From Paragorgia papillata (taxonomy: Eukaryota; Cnidaria; Anthozoa; Scleralcyonacea; Coralliidae): a stretch of 64,000 nt of DNA. The stretch covers positions 3,135,001 through 3,199,000 of the forward strand of contig JAWNZC010000314.1 in NCBI GenBank assembly GCA_035771165.1, in the 5' to 3' direction. The position numbers and the translations under genes are program-made. Every line of letters starts with the position of its first letter. Position 1 is the stretch's first letter. This document shows, piece by piece, positions 34,201 to 45,977 of this stretch. Under the pieces are notes generated by a model. It did no database searches. It saw nothing but the letters and a program-made list of their open reading frames with translations, and was not told the DNA's origin.

Positions 34201-37200
34201 CACATGATGTTGCAACACTTTCATAAAAAAAACAACGCAAAACGTTATATATAGCCGGCATAGGCGAGAAACCTGGAATAACCTATGCAAATGGTGAAAA
34301 TGTACAGTATGTAGGGGGTAAGGGAATTTTTTGTAAGAATAAAAATGTTAACAATTTAAAAAAAATAGATTATGTTAAACAAACCTATGCGTCATCTTTC
34401 TCTTAGTATCGCGATGTGCATTTGCTCCATGCTGTAAAGGAGGAAATCGTAAAGGAGGATATCGTAAAGACGTTAGACAGTTATACCTGTGCAGATGTCG
34501 TTATAGTTACCGTGGAAGACGATGCCGGATACGAATTAACAGAGGTGACTAATTGTAATATTAAAATAAACTTTTAGTACAACTCGTCTATGCAGTTGCT
34601 TATCTATACCTTTTCATATCTTATCGCCACAATCTATAAATTCAGCATCTCAAAAATCTCTCCTTATTTGAACAGTTATTTACCAATATTTCGGCTTTCT
34701 TGATAACCCACGTATACGATGAATATTATGCACATTCAATTACGCAAGGAGATTTTGGAAAATTCTAAAATACCGGATTTTAGTAATACTTTTAATATTT
34801 GTATGGAAAATTTACCAAATCTGTTTGAAATATCTGCAATAATTTCCATAAAAACGTTATTTTAATTGTTATTGGGACAAAAACAGCCCATTTCTTGCTA
34901 GTCTCCTTCGCAGGTGTTCTTTCTCAACGATAGTTGGCTGAAGATCGCAAGGGGCGTGAAACTCTGAGTAGTAACTATTCTCAAAGTTAACTAACTTTGT
35001 TGTTATATTCAGGTTTGTATTTCCAAAATGGTAATGAGGATGACGTCAATGTAAGCATTTGTGTGTGTTTTTCTCTTTTCTTATGACAAACCGCTTGAAC
35101 ATTTTAATGAAAAAAATGATAAAATACAGATTATACTATTTAAGTATTCCATTAACATGTGAATTGTGTAATATTTCTCGTGTAACAGAACATTGCGTAT
35201 GCAAATTATGCCTACGACGTCATTTCATCACCATTTTGGAAATACAAACCTCAATATAACAACAAATAAAACTTAAAATCAAACAATATTTTGGCATTCA
35301 ACTTACACATTAAATAGAATCCATATTTAGTGATATCATATTTGGGTTTATAAACATTTTAACTGAAGATTCTGAGAAACGGACTTCTGGCTTTCGCCAC
35401 ATATTATGGTCTATTTTCGCAAAGAACACTCTTAGTGTATCGGTTCAGTTGTTATTCATATAAATAGCATGTAGCAAATTAACTTGATTTGGAAACAACA
35501 TTTTCCTAATTAATTACTAATTAAAGTAATTGTGCCGTCCCCTGTGAGTAAACCAACGAAGATGAGCTTTGCTTTTCATGTGAAAACTATTGTCACCTTC
35601 TGTAGTTTGCAATAATTCCAAAGAACTAACAAACATTTGCGTTTTTTTTACAAAACAATTAAATTATTTTCCATATAACTTACTTGTGCTTCTCCCGTCC
35701 CTTTTTAAAACAACTGTCATTTCATAGAAGGCTTGAACTAACAAACTAAGTTTGTATGAACATTTTTCTTTAAAGTTACTGTAATTTATATTACGAAACG
35801 TAATTTGAAATAAGAATTGAATTAAATTTAGGGGAGGGGGATAGATTGTCTTTATAATGCATACTAAATACAATCACACGCCCAAGAGAAGACAATTAAT
35901 AAAGCTTTAATTGAGCTTGTTACCCTGGATAGACCACAATACATTGCGAATTCAAGATGGTGCTGCTATTGGCGAAAAGGTCCATTTTACTTAACACTTC
36001 AAACACGATCAGATCTATACATTTTGCTTTGATCTGACGTCAACTTTCACATTTTATATCGCTCACGAAAAAGCACATGTCTTGCCTAGAATTACAATTA
36101 TGTTTTTCTACTAGCATTTTTCAAAAATAGTAGACGTTGTAGAAATATTAGGCAATCGTTTTCGCGAAAACAAATAAACATTCAACACCTTTTGTAGATT
36201 TACAAAGTTTTTTCACTTTAGAATCACCATGTTCTTCTGCGCCCTGCAAAAATGGTGGCCGCTGCAGATATGCGGGAAAATTCTTCAAGTGCATATGTCG
36301 TTTTGGCTATAAAGGAAGAAAATGCGATATAAAAGGTAGTAACAGTTTTAAAAGCATTCAATATAATTTCCTTAAATTATTATTGTTTATTTCAACCAGT
36401 CAATCTTTTTACAATCTTCATTTAGTTTACATCACTTTATACTTCATTTTAAACATAAAGACGAGGAAAATGAACTTCAAATGTCGATCAAATGTCGAAT
36501 AAGAAATACCTCATAATAGTCCATGTTCGGACACTGCTGTGATCTATAAACACATATGATGTTGCAACACTTCCATAAAAAAACCCACAAAACGTTATAT
36601 ATAGCCGGCATAAAAGGTATTAACAGTTTTAAAATCATTCAATATAATTTCCTTAAATTATTATTGGTTATTTCAACCGGTCAATTGTTTTACAATCTAC
36701 ATTTAGTTTACATTACTTTATACTTCATTTTAAACATAAAGACGAGGAACATGAACTTCAAATCATAGAGATCATATAAATACTAGAGGGGGCATAACCG
36801 TAACATCACATGTAGCGTCAATATTGAAGTGAAATGTAAGTACCAATGGCCATCACGGTCGACAGGAGGATACAGTAGCTATAATGTAGCCATTTCATGC
36901 ACTCACGTAATTGGTGGCCCCATTGGGGGTGGTGAAACAATAGATGCAAATGTTTAAAAAAGAATAGAGCAAAATTCTTATAGGTTAAAGAGACGCCATT
37001 TTATTGTTTCAGTACACCAATATATATGGCCGCCGTGACGTCAGATGAAACACGATGACGTTCCGGTGGCGTCATGTGACTACAACTACCAGAATGCATT
37101 GCCAGTATCCTAGCGCCAATAGATAAAGGATACTGTCTGGCAATCGTAATCAGGGACGTGGCGAAGGAATCACGTTTGGGGGAGGGGGGGCGGGGGTGTC

Positions 37201-37858
37201 ATATGATAATCACCAATTTTTTGCAATGATAAATCAAAATTTCCATATCAGAGACATAAAAAAAACTTGTAATGTATAAACGCGCGGGTATTTAGGAGCT
37301 GGGCAAAACAAGACAAGACAGAAACAATTATTTTATGGAAACAATCAAAAGTCACTGAAACTCTGAAAGCGGAAAACATGTTTAACAATTACAGTGGTGA
37401 TCTAGTTATCCAGGAAATGCTGCATCCAGCCCCCCCCCCCCCCCACCACACACCACAGTCGCCACACCCCTGAATTCGTAATTCAAACAGTATTATTGCA
37501 TGTTTAATAATAACCCGTTAAACACAAGGTTTCGCTATGAAAGAAATAGCTCCTCCCGGCCACTTAACAAAATTCAAAGCTTCCCAGAAACAAAACAGTC
37601 TTTGCACCGCGCATGGCTGCACAATTTGAACTTGAAAAATCTTGTCATAATTTTGTTCCAGGATTGTAAAATATGTTCTTCTGTTTTCTTATAGCTTCCA
37701 AATACACATGCAGTGGCAAGGACTACGATCCTCTTGACAAGGTATGCTGTCAAGGAAAACTGCAGTATATAATGGAAAGTACTGGATCGTGGAAGTGTTG
37801 CGGAAAGAATTATTACAATGATTCTTACATCGCTTCAAAAGATATAACCTGTCCATAA
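30922..37858 (+). CDS. Gene B: secreted EGF-like / galaxin-like protein
   Basis: Spliced gene model: exon 1 30922-31228 (signal peptide and cysteine-containing N-terminus), EGF exon 32393-32530, duplicated EGF exon 34407-34544, EGF exon 36222-36335 and galaxin-like last exon 37695-37858. Every junction is phase 1 with GT/AG borders, so any exon subset keeps the frame. The product would be a small secreted or matrix protein of about 250 aa, with Cys-rich modules that suggest extracellular binding or structural roles; the function is not known. The galaxin part links it to cnidarian extracellular-matrix and biomineral-type proteins, but galaxin repeats occur in non-calcifying cnidarians too. 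A T-rich region and TTTAAATAAAAC near 30855 may mark the promoter. The introns contain MITEs and an integrase-like gene remnant. Confidence 0.75.
31271..31425. repeat. 9-bp tandem repeat (CCTTGCAAT)n
   Basis: About 15 units in the first intron of gene B. Open frames in it (poly ARI, CKD, LQS) are artefacts. Confidence 0.95.
31449..32044. mobile_element. MITE with GGCGTAGCCAGG ends, copy 1
   Basis: Starts ATGGCGTAGCCAGGGTTCTG and ends TTGGCTACGCCACTGG. Contains poly-C and poly-G tracts and a duplicated TAGAATCTCTCAGACTGCAT. Confidence 0.75.
32393..32530 (+). CDS. Gene B EGF-like exon, copy 1
   Basis: Acceptor TCTTTCTCTTAG; donor AACAGAG|GTGACT; phase 1-1. Reads [20 protein letters not shown], then [15 protein letters not shown]: six cysteines with the EGF CxC and Gly-x-x-Cys end. 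The third cysteine directly follows the second, unlike the usual spacing. Confidence 0.8.
32763..33215 (+). pseudogene. Integrase-core-like protein, 3' remnant
   Basis: Reads [20 protein letters not shown], then [20 protein letters not shown] and [20 protein letters not shown], ending LLTIAQ and a stop. From memory this is the C-terminal part of a family of integrase-core (DDE-type) proteins that are multicopy in cnidarians, fish and other animals. The catalytic Asp/Glu region is absent because the frame is cut at its 5' end, where it abuts the duplicated EGF block. It lies in a gene B intron between the two EGF blocks. Confidence 0.6.
33471..34060. mobile_element. MITE with GCGTAGCCAGG ends, copy 2
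   Basis: Copy of 31449-32044 with different poly-G and poly-C lengths. Confidence 0.75.
34407..34544 (+). CDS. Gene B EGF-like exon, copy 2
   Basis: Same length, phase and splice sites as 32393-32530. It differs at CAFAPC (Ser to Phe) and CRIRINR (CQIRNNR in copy 1). Both copies are open and could be spliced in. Confidence 0.75.
34998..35275. mobile_element. MITE with ~60-bp inverted ends
   Basis: TTGTTGTTATATTCAGGTTT..TTTCCAAAATGGTAATGAGG pairs with CATCACCATTTTGG...AACCTCAATATAACAACAA. Contains GACGTCA in both arms. Confidence 0.85.
35280..36210. other. Intronic, nothing recognised
   Basis: No exon, inverted repeat or RNA that I can support. Confidence 0.4.
36222..36335 (+). CDS. Gene B EGF-like exon 3
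   Basis: Acceptor TTTTTTCACTTTAG ends at 36221; donor AAAAG|GTAGTA. Reads [20 protein letters not shown] then [17 protein letters not shown], a textbook EGF domain (C-x4-C-x5-C-x8-C-x-C-x8-C). Phase 1-1. Confidence 0.88.
36336..36768. repeat. Intron duplication with inserted fragments
   Basis: 36336-36480 recurs at 36616-36768 (GGTA.TAACAGTTTTAAAA.CATTCAA). The block between them copies 32115-32250 from the first EGF intron, and the next ~30 bp (ATCATATAAATACTAGAGGG) is the reverse complement of 32080-32110. Confidence 0.8.
36890..37058. mobile_element. MITE of the GTGGCCCC/ACCAATATGG family
   Basis: Shares GGTGGCCCCATTGGGG, GGTGAAACAATA and GGCCGCCGTGACGTCAGATG with the copies at 52459 and 60149. 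Confidence 0.65.
37695..37858 (+). CDS. Gene B galaxin-like terminal exon
   Basis: Acceptor TTTTCTTATAG ends at 37694; phase 1. Reads [20 protein letters not shown] and ends ITCP, stop TAA. It differs from the gene A exon at CSG (CGG in A) and YDP (YNP in A), so copy A is closer to the canonical galaxin motif. Confidence 0.8.
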
Positions 37859-38502
37859 AGAAACAACTAGAAAACATGTAGAAAGAAATGGGCAAAGAAT
37901 ATAAGACGCCTTGCATGAATCTATAGGAGTAGCAGTACATATGCAATATGGTAAAATATATAGAAGTGCATGTAATATTGTAGTACATATAAAAGCGCTT
38001 AACCAACATGAAAACCAATGCTTGTAATTGTTTGGGTATACACGTTGTTGGAGGAATAATTAAAAGGTGTTATAGTATTATATACAAATAATGTTGATGA
38101 GTGCAATAGTAATATTATTCTCATGAGGAGAAGTACGACTTATTAGTAATTAAATATTATCATTATATGGCACGAATTACTTCCGGTAAAACCACGCGCT
38201 ATGATTGGTTGCTGACGTGGCGAGATTTATTCGTAATGCCTGCTGGCATTATGAAAATTGTTAATGCCCTACGGTTGGAAATAAACAAAAAATCCTAGTA
38301 AGAAAGTTATTGCTGAAAAACACAATGAAAATAAATGAAATAAATGACGATAAACATTATTATAAAAGTAAATTCTAGTAATCCAAGTGAGAAAGAAACG
38401 GCAGAAAATAACGCTAGTTCGGTGTTTTGACGAAGTTAAAAGAAGCGAAGACCAAGAAATACAAGATTGATTTTGAAATAAAAAGTGCCATATAATAAAC
38501 TA

Positions 38503-38657
38503 CTTAATAACCTCGACCGTTCGGTCTTTACGGTAAAATATTAAACCTCGGTCTTGAAAGTATTAACCTCGCTATCGCTTGGTCAATACAGCAAGACCTC
38601 GGTTTAATATTTTACCGTAAAGACCTCGCTCTCGGTTATTAAGTGGTTAATACTATA
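38503..38657. mobile_element. Palindromic MITE (AACCTCGGTC, GTAAAGACCTCG)
   Basis: TTAATAACCTCGACCGTTCG/GTCTTTACGGTAAAATATTA faces TAATATTTTACCGTAAAGAC/CTCGCTCTCGGTTATTAAG. The matching site at 17412-17550 has lost part of the left arm. Confidence 0.75.
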
Positions 38658-39458
38658 GTATAATATAGAAAAGCGGTTAACCGATGCTTTGTGAAAACCA
38701 ATGCTTGTATTGATTGACGGTGCCGAAAAAAATGGCGGCGGTGCATTTAACCACAATGCTTTGCAACCTCAAATCAACTCAAATAACAACTAAATATTGT
38801 TTAATTATTTATATATCATGCTAAGATGGATTATTAAGTAAGCAAGAACTTCACTCCTACCAAAGTTGATAGTTTTAAAACCATATCTTCCAATAATTCT
38901 GCAAGAAACAATATTTACTGCACGCAAAGGACTGTGGTTAAATGTACAAGTCGCCATCTTTTTTGGTACGGTCAACCGTTTGCGTATACATGTTGTTCAT
39001 GAATTATTAAAATAAAAGCTGTTATAGAATAGATAAGTAAATGTTGATGAGTGCATCAGTGAATGGTGAGAATATTTTCAAAAAGTGAAATACGACTTAG
39101 TGCAAAATTCGAAGAATTATAAAATATATACCTTTCCGCCGTTACAATTTTTCTTCTTCTGTATTTGATATGTATAGCATCGCAGTGATGAAATTGTTCA
39201 ACCTCGTACCATGCAGGGCATTTTCCCTGGCATCGGCTGGTCACGTGACGCCCAGAATTTTAGGGTGTTTTGGCAAGAAAACTTATGCGATCTTTGTGTT
39301 TTGTTTTTGTATAATATGTATACATGAATAATAAATGAGAAATATTCAACGCTCTGCCGAATCACTTATGTGAACCCCCTTTATCATAAAAGCAACTGGT
39401 TAGCATTATTGATCATGATACTCGCCCCCACGGTTATCCAGGATACATTAAAGGTGAT

Positions 39459-39460
<2 letters not shown>

Positions 39461-39517
<57 letters not shown>

Positions 39518-39533
39518 GTTATTATTATTATTA
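39461..39533. repeat. (TTA)n microsatellite
   Basis: About 24 TTA units with one G interruption. Confidence 0.95.
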
Positions 39534-40079
39534 AATCTTTTTTTAAACTGTTAAACTGTCAAAAAAATCCATGTACAGTCCGTTCTGCGCATGTACGAAA
39601 CTAATGTTTACATCTTTATTTACAAAAGTAATACTAATACCCTATTCAAGATTGTAAGCTTTTCTTGGTTCCCATTTGATTACTTGTACCCAAAACAAAA
39701 CATTTTCAGGAGAAATAGAAGAAATCCGAGGAGATATCCTCGCCGAATCGCTTGGTTTTCTGCCATGTTGCTCCTATAAACGGTTTACATTTTGCTGAGT
39801 ACTTCATGTAATTATCTACGAATATATAATATATATAATGTTGTTCTTGACTTTAACCAAAGCTATCGTTTCTATTTTTTTGGTAAACTTTGTAGATTGG
39901 ATCTATTGCAATTCAAATTTCTATGAATAAATTATATTCTATCTCAATAGACCTTTTCAATAATTAGGCCACGCTTCATGAAAACGAGGCTCCAGGCCAA
40001 GTTTCACAATTTTGGACGAGCAATGGTGCGAACATTTTGGACATTTTAAGAAGTTACACACAACGCAGAAACTTAAGCT

Positions 40080-43000
40080 ATACACCAAAGAAAGCTTATG
40101 AAATTCCTAACAACATACACATACGATGTATTTCTACCGTATGTAGTTTGGACGTTATTAGTCATCTTCTTCCATAAATATTTGATGAAATTAATTTTAC
40201 AATGTCAGACAAAGTGCTAGATTTGTTTGCCTTCAATGAAACTAGGCTTGACTCAACAATTACTGATGGTATGATTCATATAGATGGCTATGATCTTATT
40301 AGGAAAGATAGATCAAGAACAGGTGGTAGTGTCTGTATTTACTTACGAAATAATATAAACTATCAGATCAGAGATGATATTATACCATATCTGATCTTGA
40401 AGCTGTGTGTGTAGAAATTAATAAACCACACAGTCGGCCATTTGTAGTAATTACAGTTTATAGACCACCAAATGTTTCAACTGATTTCTTTACTCATTTT
40501 GAGCAATTAATTCAAAATATGGATGATGAAAATAAAGAAATTTACATTCTTGGTGATCTGAACTGTAACTTGCTCAAATCTAATTCTGACCAACCAATAA
40601 TAAAACTAAAATCCCTACTTGAAATGTATTAATTGATCATTTCATCACAAATAAACCAGAAAGAATATCAAGTCTGGTGTTATCCACACTGGAATCAGTG
40701 ATCACAGCCTGATTTATGCCATCAGAAAAATTAATATAACTACTCATAAAAATGTAGAAAATATTTCTGAAATCAGAAATATGAAAAATTTCAATGAACA
40801 AAAATTTCTTAATGACTTATCACAGCAATCGTGGGAAAATATTTATTTCTTTGCCGACAATCCAAATAGTATGAGGGACATTTGGAAAGAATTGTTTCTT
40901 CAAGCTCTTAATAAACATGCTCCACTTCAAAAGAAAAAAATTAAATCAAAATCAACTCCATAGATTACTAGTAATATTAAAGAAATGATTGATACAAGAG
41001 ATAAATTAAAAAGAAAAGCCATCATTACTAAACTAGAAACTGACTGGGAAAACTATAAAAGAATAAGGAATGATACAAACATGCAATTAAGACAAGCTAA
41101 AAAAAATTATTATTCTAATAAAATTACAAGTAAAAGACAGAATCCAAAAAGTGCATGGAAAACAATTAACAGTTTACTTGGCAAACAAAGTAAACACTCC
41201 AAGGTGAATGAGTTAATTATAAATGACAAAAATCTGACAAGTACCAGTGAGATTGCAGAAGGCTTTAATAAATTTTTTTCTGAAATTGGACCAAATCTAG
41301 CTCAAGAAATTATAACTTGTAATTCTAATTTTCAACAGTATGTACAGAAAAGTAAATCTGAGTTTGCTGTATTTGAAGCAGTCACTGTCAATAACATCTA
41401 TCATCTCCTCTGTCAGCTGCCCAGCGCAAAAGCTACTGGCGTAGACAACATCAAGTAAGATAATTAAAATTGCTGCGCCAATAATTTCAAGTCCCCTTAC
41501 ATTTATATTCAACCAATCCATTACTCTATGCATGTTTCCAAATGATTGGAAAATAGCAAGAGTGACACCAGTTTTTAAAAATGGCAAGCGGAACTTATCA
41601 GGCAATTACCGACCTATATCTGTTCTGCCTGCCATAAGCAAGGTCATGGAACATATTATATACACACAGTTGTATGAATATTTGACAAAAAATAAACTAC
41701 TTTCTGAGCATCAGTTTGGCTTTCGAAAGTACCATTCTACTGCTATACTGCTCTTCTAGACTGTACCAACAACTGGTATGTAAACATGGACAGAAAATCA
41801 TTTGATTTGGTTGTTTTAATAGATCTGAAAAAAGCCTTTGATACCATTGATCACCAAACTCTGTTAGACAAAACAGAACTCTACGGTATCAAAGGCAGTG
41901 CTCTTTTCCTACTTAAATCATATTTATCAGAACGTTGCCAGAAATGTCAAGTTAATGGTTATATCTTTCATCAGAACGTGGCTTAAAATGTGGTGTTCCA
42001 CAAGGACCCATTTTGGGACCACTATTTTTCTTAATCTACATAAATGATCTACCGGAATGTTTAAACAAAACTAAAGCTCGATTATTTGCTGATGACACGA
42101 ATATAACAGCAGCAGGAGAGACGATAAATGAGATTGAGATTGCAGTAAACTCGGACTTAGAAAATCTTCGGAAATGGCTCATAGCCAATAAACTAAGTCT
42201 GAATGTAACAAAAAACTGAATTTATATTGATTGATTCACAACAGATGCTACAACGAATCAATGATTGTCAACTAAATATTAATATTGAAGGCAAGCAAAT
42301 TAAGCAAGTATCTGAAAGTAAAACTCTGGGGGTTATAATCGACCAGCACTTGAATTGGAAAAGTAACACTGAAAGCATATGTAAGAAAATTACTTCGGGA
42401 TTAGGCGCCCTTCGACGTCTAAAAGAATTTGTTGACAGGAAAACACTTTTATCAGTATATAATGCTATTATAATACAACCACACTTTAATTACTGTTGTG
42501 GAGTTTGGAATGTGTTTGGTGAAACCCAGTCTACACATTTACAAAACCTTCACAACAGGGCTGCTCGTATTATAGCAGATTTACCTAATGAAGTAAGCCA
42601 AGAAACTGTTTTAAATGCATTAGGATGGGAACCACTAAAACAACAGAGGGAAAAGGCAAAAGCAAAAATCATGTTTAAGATACTTAACAATATGGGGCAA
42701 GAATGTCTGAACAAACTATTTACTTTCAGGCAAGACGTCTTAAGTCACAATCTTCGTGACAGTTCTTCTAAAGTGTGTTTGCCACAACCACGAACAAACA
42801 ATATGAAAAAAAGTCTTATGTTTGATGGCGCCTCAATATGGAATTCCCGACCATCAAACATAAGAGACAGTAAATCCTTTTCAAGCTTTAAACGAAAAAT
42901 TGCTACTTATGTTGACACAAACTAAGATTTTCTCTATCTATGTAAATACCGAAACTACAACCAATGTAATATAGCTGAGTACTGTTCTGTTATTTTCGTT

Positions 43001-43112
43001 CTGTTTGTAAATAATGTAATTTTGCTTATATTGCTTTACACGCCCATCGTGGAAACCAGCTTTTGCTGACGATGCTAGCGTGGTTAAATAAATCTATCTA
43101 ATCTAATCTAAA
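40080..43112 (+). mobile_element. CR1/L2-like LINE, 5'-truncated and mutated
   Basis: Non-LTR retrotransposon remnant. The 3' untranslated region ends in the short repeat ATCTAATCTAATCTAA, as in CR1/L2-type elements that lack a long poly-A tail. The endonuclease and reverse-transcriptase domains are present but cut by stops and frameshifts. No ORF1 is visible, so the 5' end was lost on insertion. A Jockey-clade assignment is the main alternative. Confidence 0.8.
40202..42925 (+). pseudogene. LINE endonuclease-reverse transcriptase, broken
   Basis: Pieces in order: 40202-40414 (AFNETRLDSTI, catalytic Glu of the AP-type endonuclease), 40405-40632 (VYRPPN; LGDLNCN), 40781-41458, 41532-41759 (NYRPISVLPAISKVMEHIIY, RT motif 1; HQFGFRKYHST), 41786-41986 (VLIDLKKAFDTIDHQ, RT motif A Asp), 42013-42219 (GPLFFLIYINDLPE; LFADDTNI, catalytic Asp pair) and 42227-42925 (LGVIIDQHLNW thumb region to the C-terminus). 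There are at least six stops or frame changes. Catalytic residues survive, but no full protein can be made. Confidence 0.85.
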
Positions 43113-43337
43113 CAAATATGGCGGCATTACTATGATAATCAAGAATTGTGAAACTTGGCCCTGGAGCCTCGTTTTCATGAAGCGTGACGAATTATCGAAA
43201 AGGTCTATTAATCTGGTTCTTAAACCGGCCAATCAGATTATAGAATCGTTCTGCCGATGCCAGCCAAACTAGTAAGTTTTTACTAACGACCGGTAGTTCC
43301 CAGGTTTACACTACAGGTGGACGGCTATCTTTAACAC

Positions 43338-43686
43338 GGGACCTTAAGCAAGGACAACGCAAACGTCACGACGACGACCCAAGTACAATAGTATTTTTCA
43401 ACCAAAACAAAGCGTTGAATAATTTGCAGTCCCAAGAGTAATCGCAAACCGTCCTCTCGTTGCACATACAACGTCAACTGAAGCGTTTTAAAGGCAACGT
43501 TGTGGCAAGGAACAGCAAAAGCTGTTAGTTTACTTCGACAACATGACGTATGATAGATTAACGCCTATGTTTTTAAAGGTCTTACAAAATACATAAAGCA
43601 TACAATATTCGATATCCTAATCCATGGTTTCTTTTAAATGTAGTAACTTAATTGCCATCGTCGTCTTAGCTTGCTTAAGGTTCCTA
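43338..43686. mobile_element. MITE with GGGACCTTAAGCAAGGACAA ends
   Basis: The left end pairs with CTTAGCTTGCTTAAGGTTCC at the right. The left ~200 bp recurs at 54629-54840. Confidence 0.75.
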
Positions 43687-43716
43687 TAATAGGACTACTG
43701 TAACACGCGAAATTGT

Positions 43717-43830
43717 TTTAACCCCTTGACTCCCAAGCGCGCATGTAGACGCATCTTAAGTATTTTACTCTGGCTAACGCCAGAGGATTTTACTCGTCGA
43801 GGGAAGACCCCTGGTAGTCAAGGGAGTTAA
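43717..43830. mobile_element. MITE, TTAACCCCTTGACTCCCA ends
   Basis: TTTAACCCCTTGACTCCCA...GCTAACGCCAGAGGAT...TAGTCAAGGGAGTTAA. Related in core (CGTCTGGCGTTAGCCAGA) to 59107-59335. Confidence 0.75.
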
Positions 43831-44089
43831 AGAAACCTCTACGCACATTGACAATAGAATATATTGTATATTTACTTGTGAAATTCATGAATAATTAATG
43901 AGGTTAAGAAGCAATCAAAACGTAGCATTCAAGTCACATGTATACGTCTGTAAATCCCAATCATCTTTTGGACAAAGTGATCTGTATCAAAAGTTAAGAA
44001 TACTAATTAGCCTTCTTCGTGATCTTTATCAAAAGTTATGAATACTAATTAGCTTCATTCTATTGTTTCATTTCACAAGTATACGATAA

Positions 44090-44170
44090 AGCATTCGCGT
44101 CCGATCTGTATGGGGATTTACTTCGGCTCGCCTTGTAAATCCCCATACAGATCGGCCGCTCATGCTTTAT
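44090..44170. repeat. Long perfect hairpin
   Basis: CCGATCTGTATGGGGATTTA and TAAATCCCCATACAGATCGG flank a ~14-base loop, with flanking AAAGCAT/ATGCTTT also pairing. Confidence 0.85.
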
Positions 44171-44223
44171 CTATTACGTAAAATATAGTGCTACGAGGTT
44201 TCAACACCAATCAGAGCTGGGGT

Positions 44224-44770
44224 GGAAAAAGTGAATTTGTTTCATTCTGAGAGCACCGAGCGAGAACCAAGAAATTTTCTGTCATATTTTAGTACCATTG
44301 CACATGCTAGATTGCTAGTGGTTTAACGAGTAGTATAGCTACATGTATAAATTAGAAAAAGTTTCTTTCATTTTGAGACCACTGACTGAAAAGAAATATT
44401 CTGCATTTTTAGTAGGAATGCACATGCTTGATTGCTAGTGATTTAACGAGTAGTACAGCTACATGTATAAGATGGAAAAAGTTTCTTTCATTCTGAGGGC
44501 ACGGCAAGTGAGAACCCAAAATTTCTCAGTCATTCTTAGTACTAATGCACTGATGCGGGACTGCTTGTGGTTTAGCGAATAGTGTAGCAATATGTGATAA
44601 GATAGAAAAAAGTTTCTTTCATTCGGAGACTATACTGACTGAAAATTAAGAAATTTTCTGTTGATTTTTAGTACTAATGCACAATACTGTGCTGCTAGTG
44701 GTTTAACGAGAAGTATAGCGACATGTATAAGATGGAAAAAGTTCCTTTCAATTTGAAACCACTGACTGAA
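44224..44770. repeat. Tandem repeat, period ~125 bp, ~4.4 units
   Basis: GAAAAAGTTTCTTTCATT...ACTGACTGAAA...TTTTTAGTACTAATGCAC...GTGGTTTAACGAGTAGTATA recurs in order with moderate divergence. Confidence 0.85.
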
Positions 44771-44776
44771 ACCTAA

Positions 44777-45936
44777 AGCCGCTGTTACACGATGCAATTT
44801 TTCGTAAAACCTGTGCGAGACAGGTTTCAAAACAAATTGCAACGTGTAAGACCTCTTTGCAGGGCCGCACATTAGTGTGGGGTGGGGGGTGGGGGGGTGA
44901 GAGAGTCAATTGAAAAAGTCGGTCCAGAATTGTCGATCCGACTACCTTTTCGGTCCGTCTTGACCGTCTGGTGTGATGGTTTTGGGAACTTGATCATGAG
45001 GAAATGAGTTTAAGGAGAGATGGTCGTTAAACTTCTCAAATAGACTGATCCAGAGTATCCAACCATTCCAATTTCCTCGGGTATTTATCCGATTTTGCTT
45101 CAAAATCCCGAATCCCGACGCGACCTCGATCGCGATAATGAAGAAAAATCCCGATTTTATAGATCTGGTCTTCAATCGGGATTTTTCGTATCCCGATAGA
45201 GGTCTGTTTCCATATACCTGAGAAAGTACTTGTTTTAGGGCTGTACTCCATAGTGTTGGCTCACGGAAATTCAAAATAACTTTGATAAAGTTTTAAAATA
45301 TTTAATTTTAAATCTAATTCGTCCGCGTTGATTCATACGAGCATGATAAATTTAATTTGAGTAGGTATAGTAGCTATGGGATTTGTCGAGTTTTAACTCG
45401 GTAGGCTACCTCCTCCACAGATGTTTTTAATTTATTTGCACCCTCTTATGAAAGAAAGAAGCTGGGAAATAAATGCCTGTGGAAATATGTCAGTTTTCAT
45501 TTTTTATGGAAAAAAAGCGTAAAATCACAATCAATTTCAGACCGTGCCTTTTTGACCGAAATACTCGCCTGAGAGTGCTGGAAATGGTGTTTCAGGGCAT
45601 CCAAATTTCAAAATTTTCTTGAGGGGCATGCCCCCAAACCCCTCTAGATAGATCCTGATCTGAGAAGGTGCATGGTCCCAGAACGAAAAGCACCCCCCCC
45701 CCCCCAAAAAAAAAAAGTTTCGAATGTGCGCCCCTGCCTCTTTGGTTATCATGAACCTGTGTCGCTTTGCATTGCGAGACATGTTTCACCAAAGCAGGAT
45801 GCATTTCAACTTCATGCAACGGTTTGTGAAACCTGTCTCGCAATGGTAAGCGACACAAATTCATACAACGAGGAGGTGTCTGGCAATAGCGTTGCAACAC
45901 AAGGTTTCACAAATCTTTGCATCGTGTAACAGCGAC
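44777..45936. mobile_element. TIR element (GCCGCTGTTACACGATGCAA) with internal insertion
   Basis: The left end GCCGCTGTTACACGATGCAA matches the complement of TTTGCATCGTGTAACAGCG at the right. Inner halves carry repeated GTGAAACCTGTCTCGCAA motifs. About 44865-45730 is foreign repeat material (poly-G start, GGCATGCCCCCAAACCCCTC). Confidence 0.7.
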
Positions 45937-45977
45937 TTAATTAAGAAATATATATATTTTGTCATATATATTCTGAT

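Larger units (their letters stand above)
33466..34786 (+). repeat. Duplicated block copy 2: MITE plus EGF exon
   Basis: Second copy of 31446-32800. The 3' border falls at ATACCGGATTTTAGT, after which the copies diverge completely. Confidence 0.9.
37505..39160 (+). repeat. Segmental duplication copy 2 (partner 16100-19160)
   Basis: Carries the galaxin-like exon of gene B and downstream flank. It lacks both insertions of copy 1 and therefore preserves the ancestral arrangement. Confidence 0.85.
39948..43207. mobile_element. MITE split by a LINE insertion
   Basis: The left arm 39948-40017 (TAGACCTTTTCAATAATTAG...TTTCACAATTTTGG) is the reverse complement of 43143-43207. The ends TAGACCTTTT and AAAAGGTCTA suggest a TA target. 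The LINE occupies most of the interior. Confidence 0.8.
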
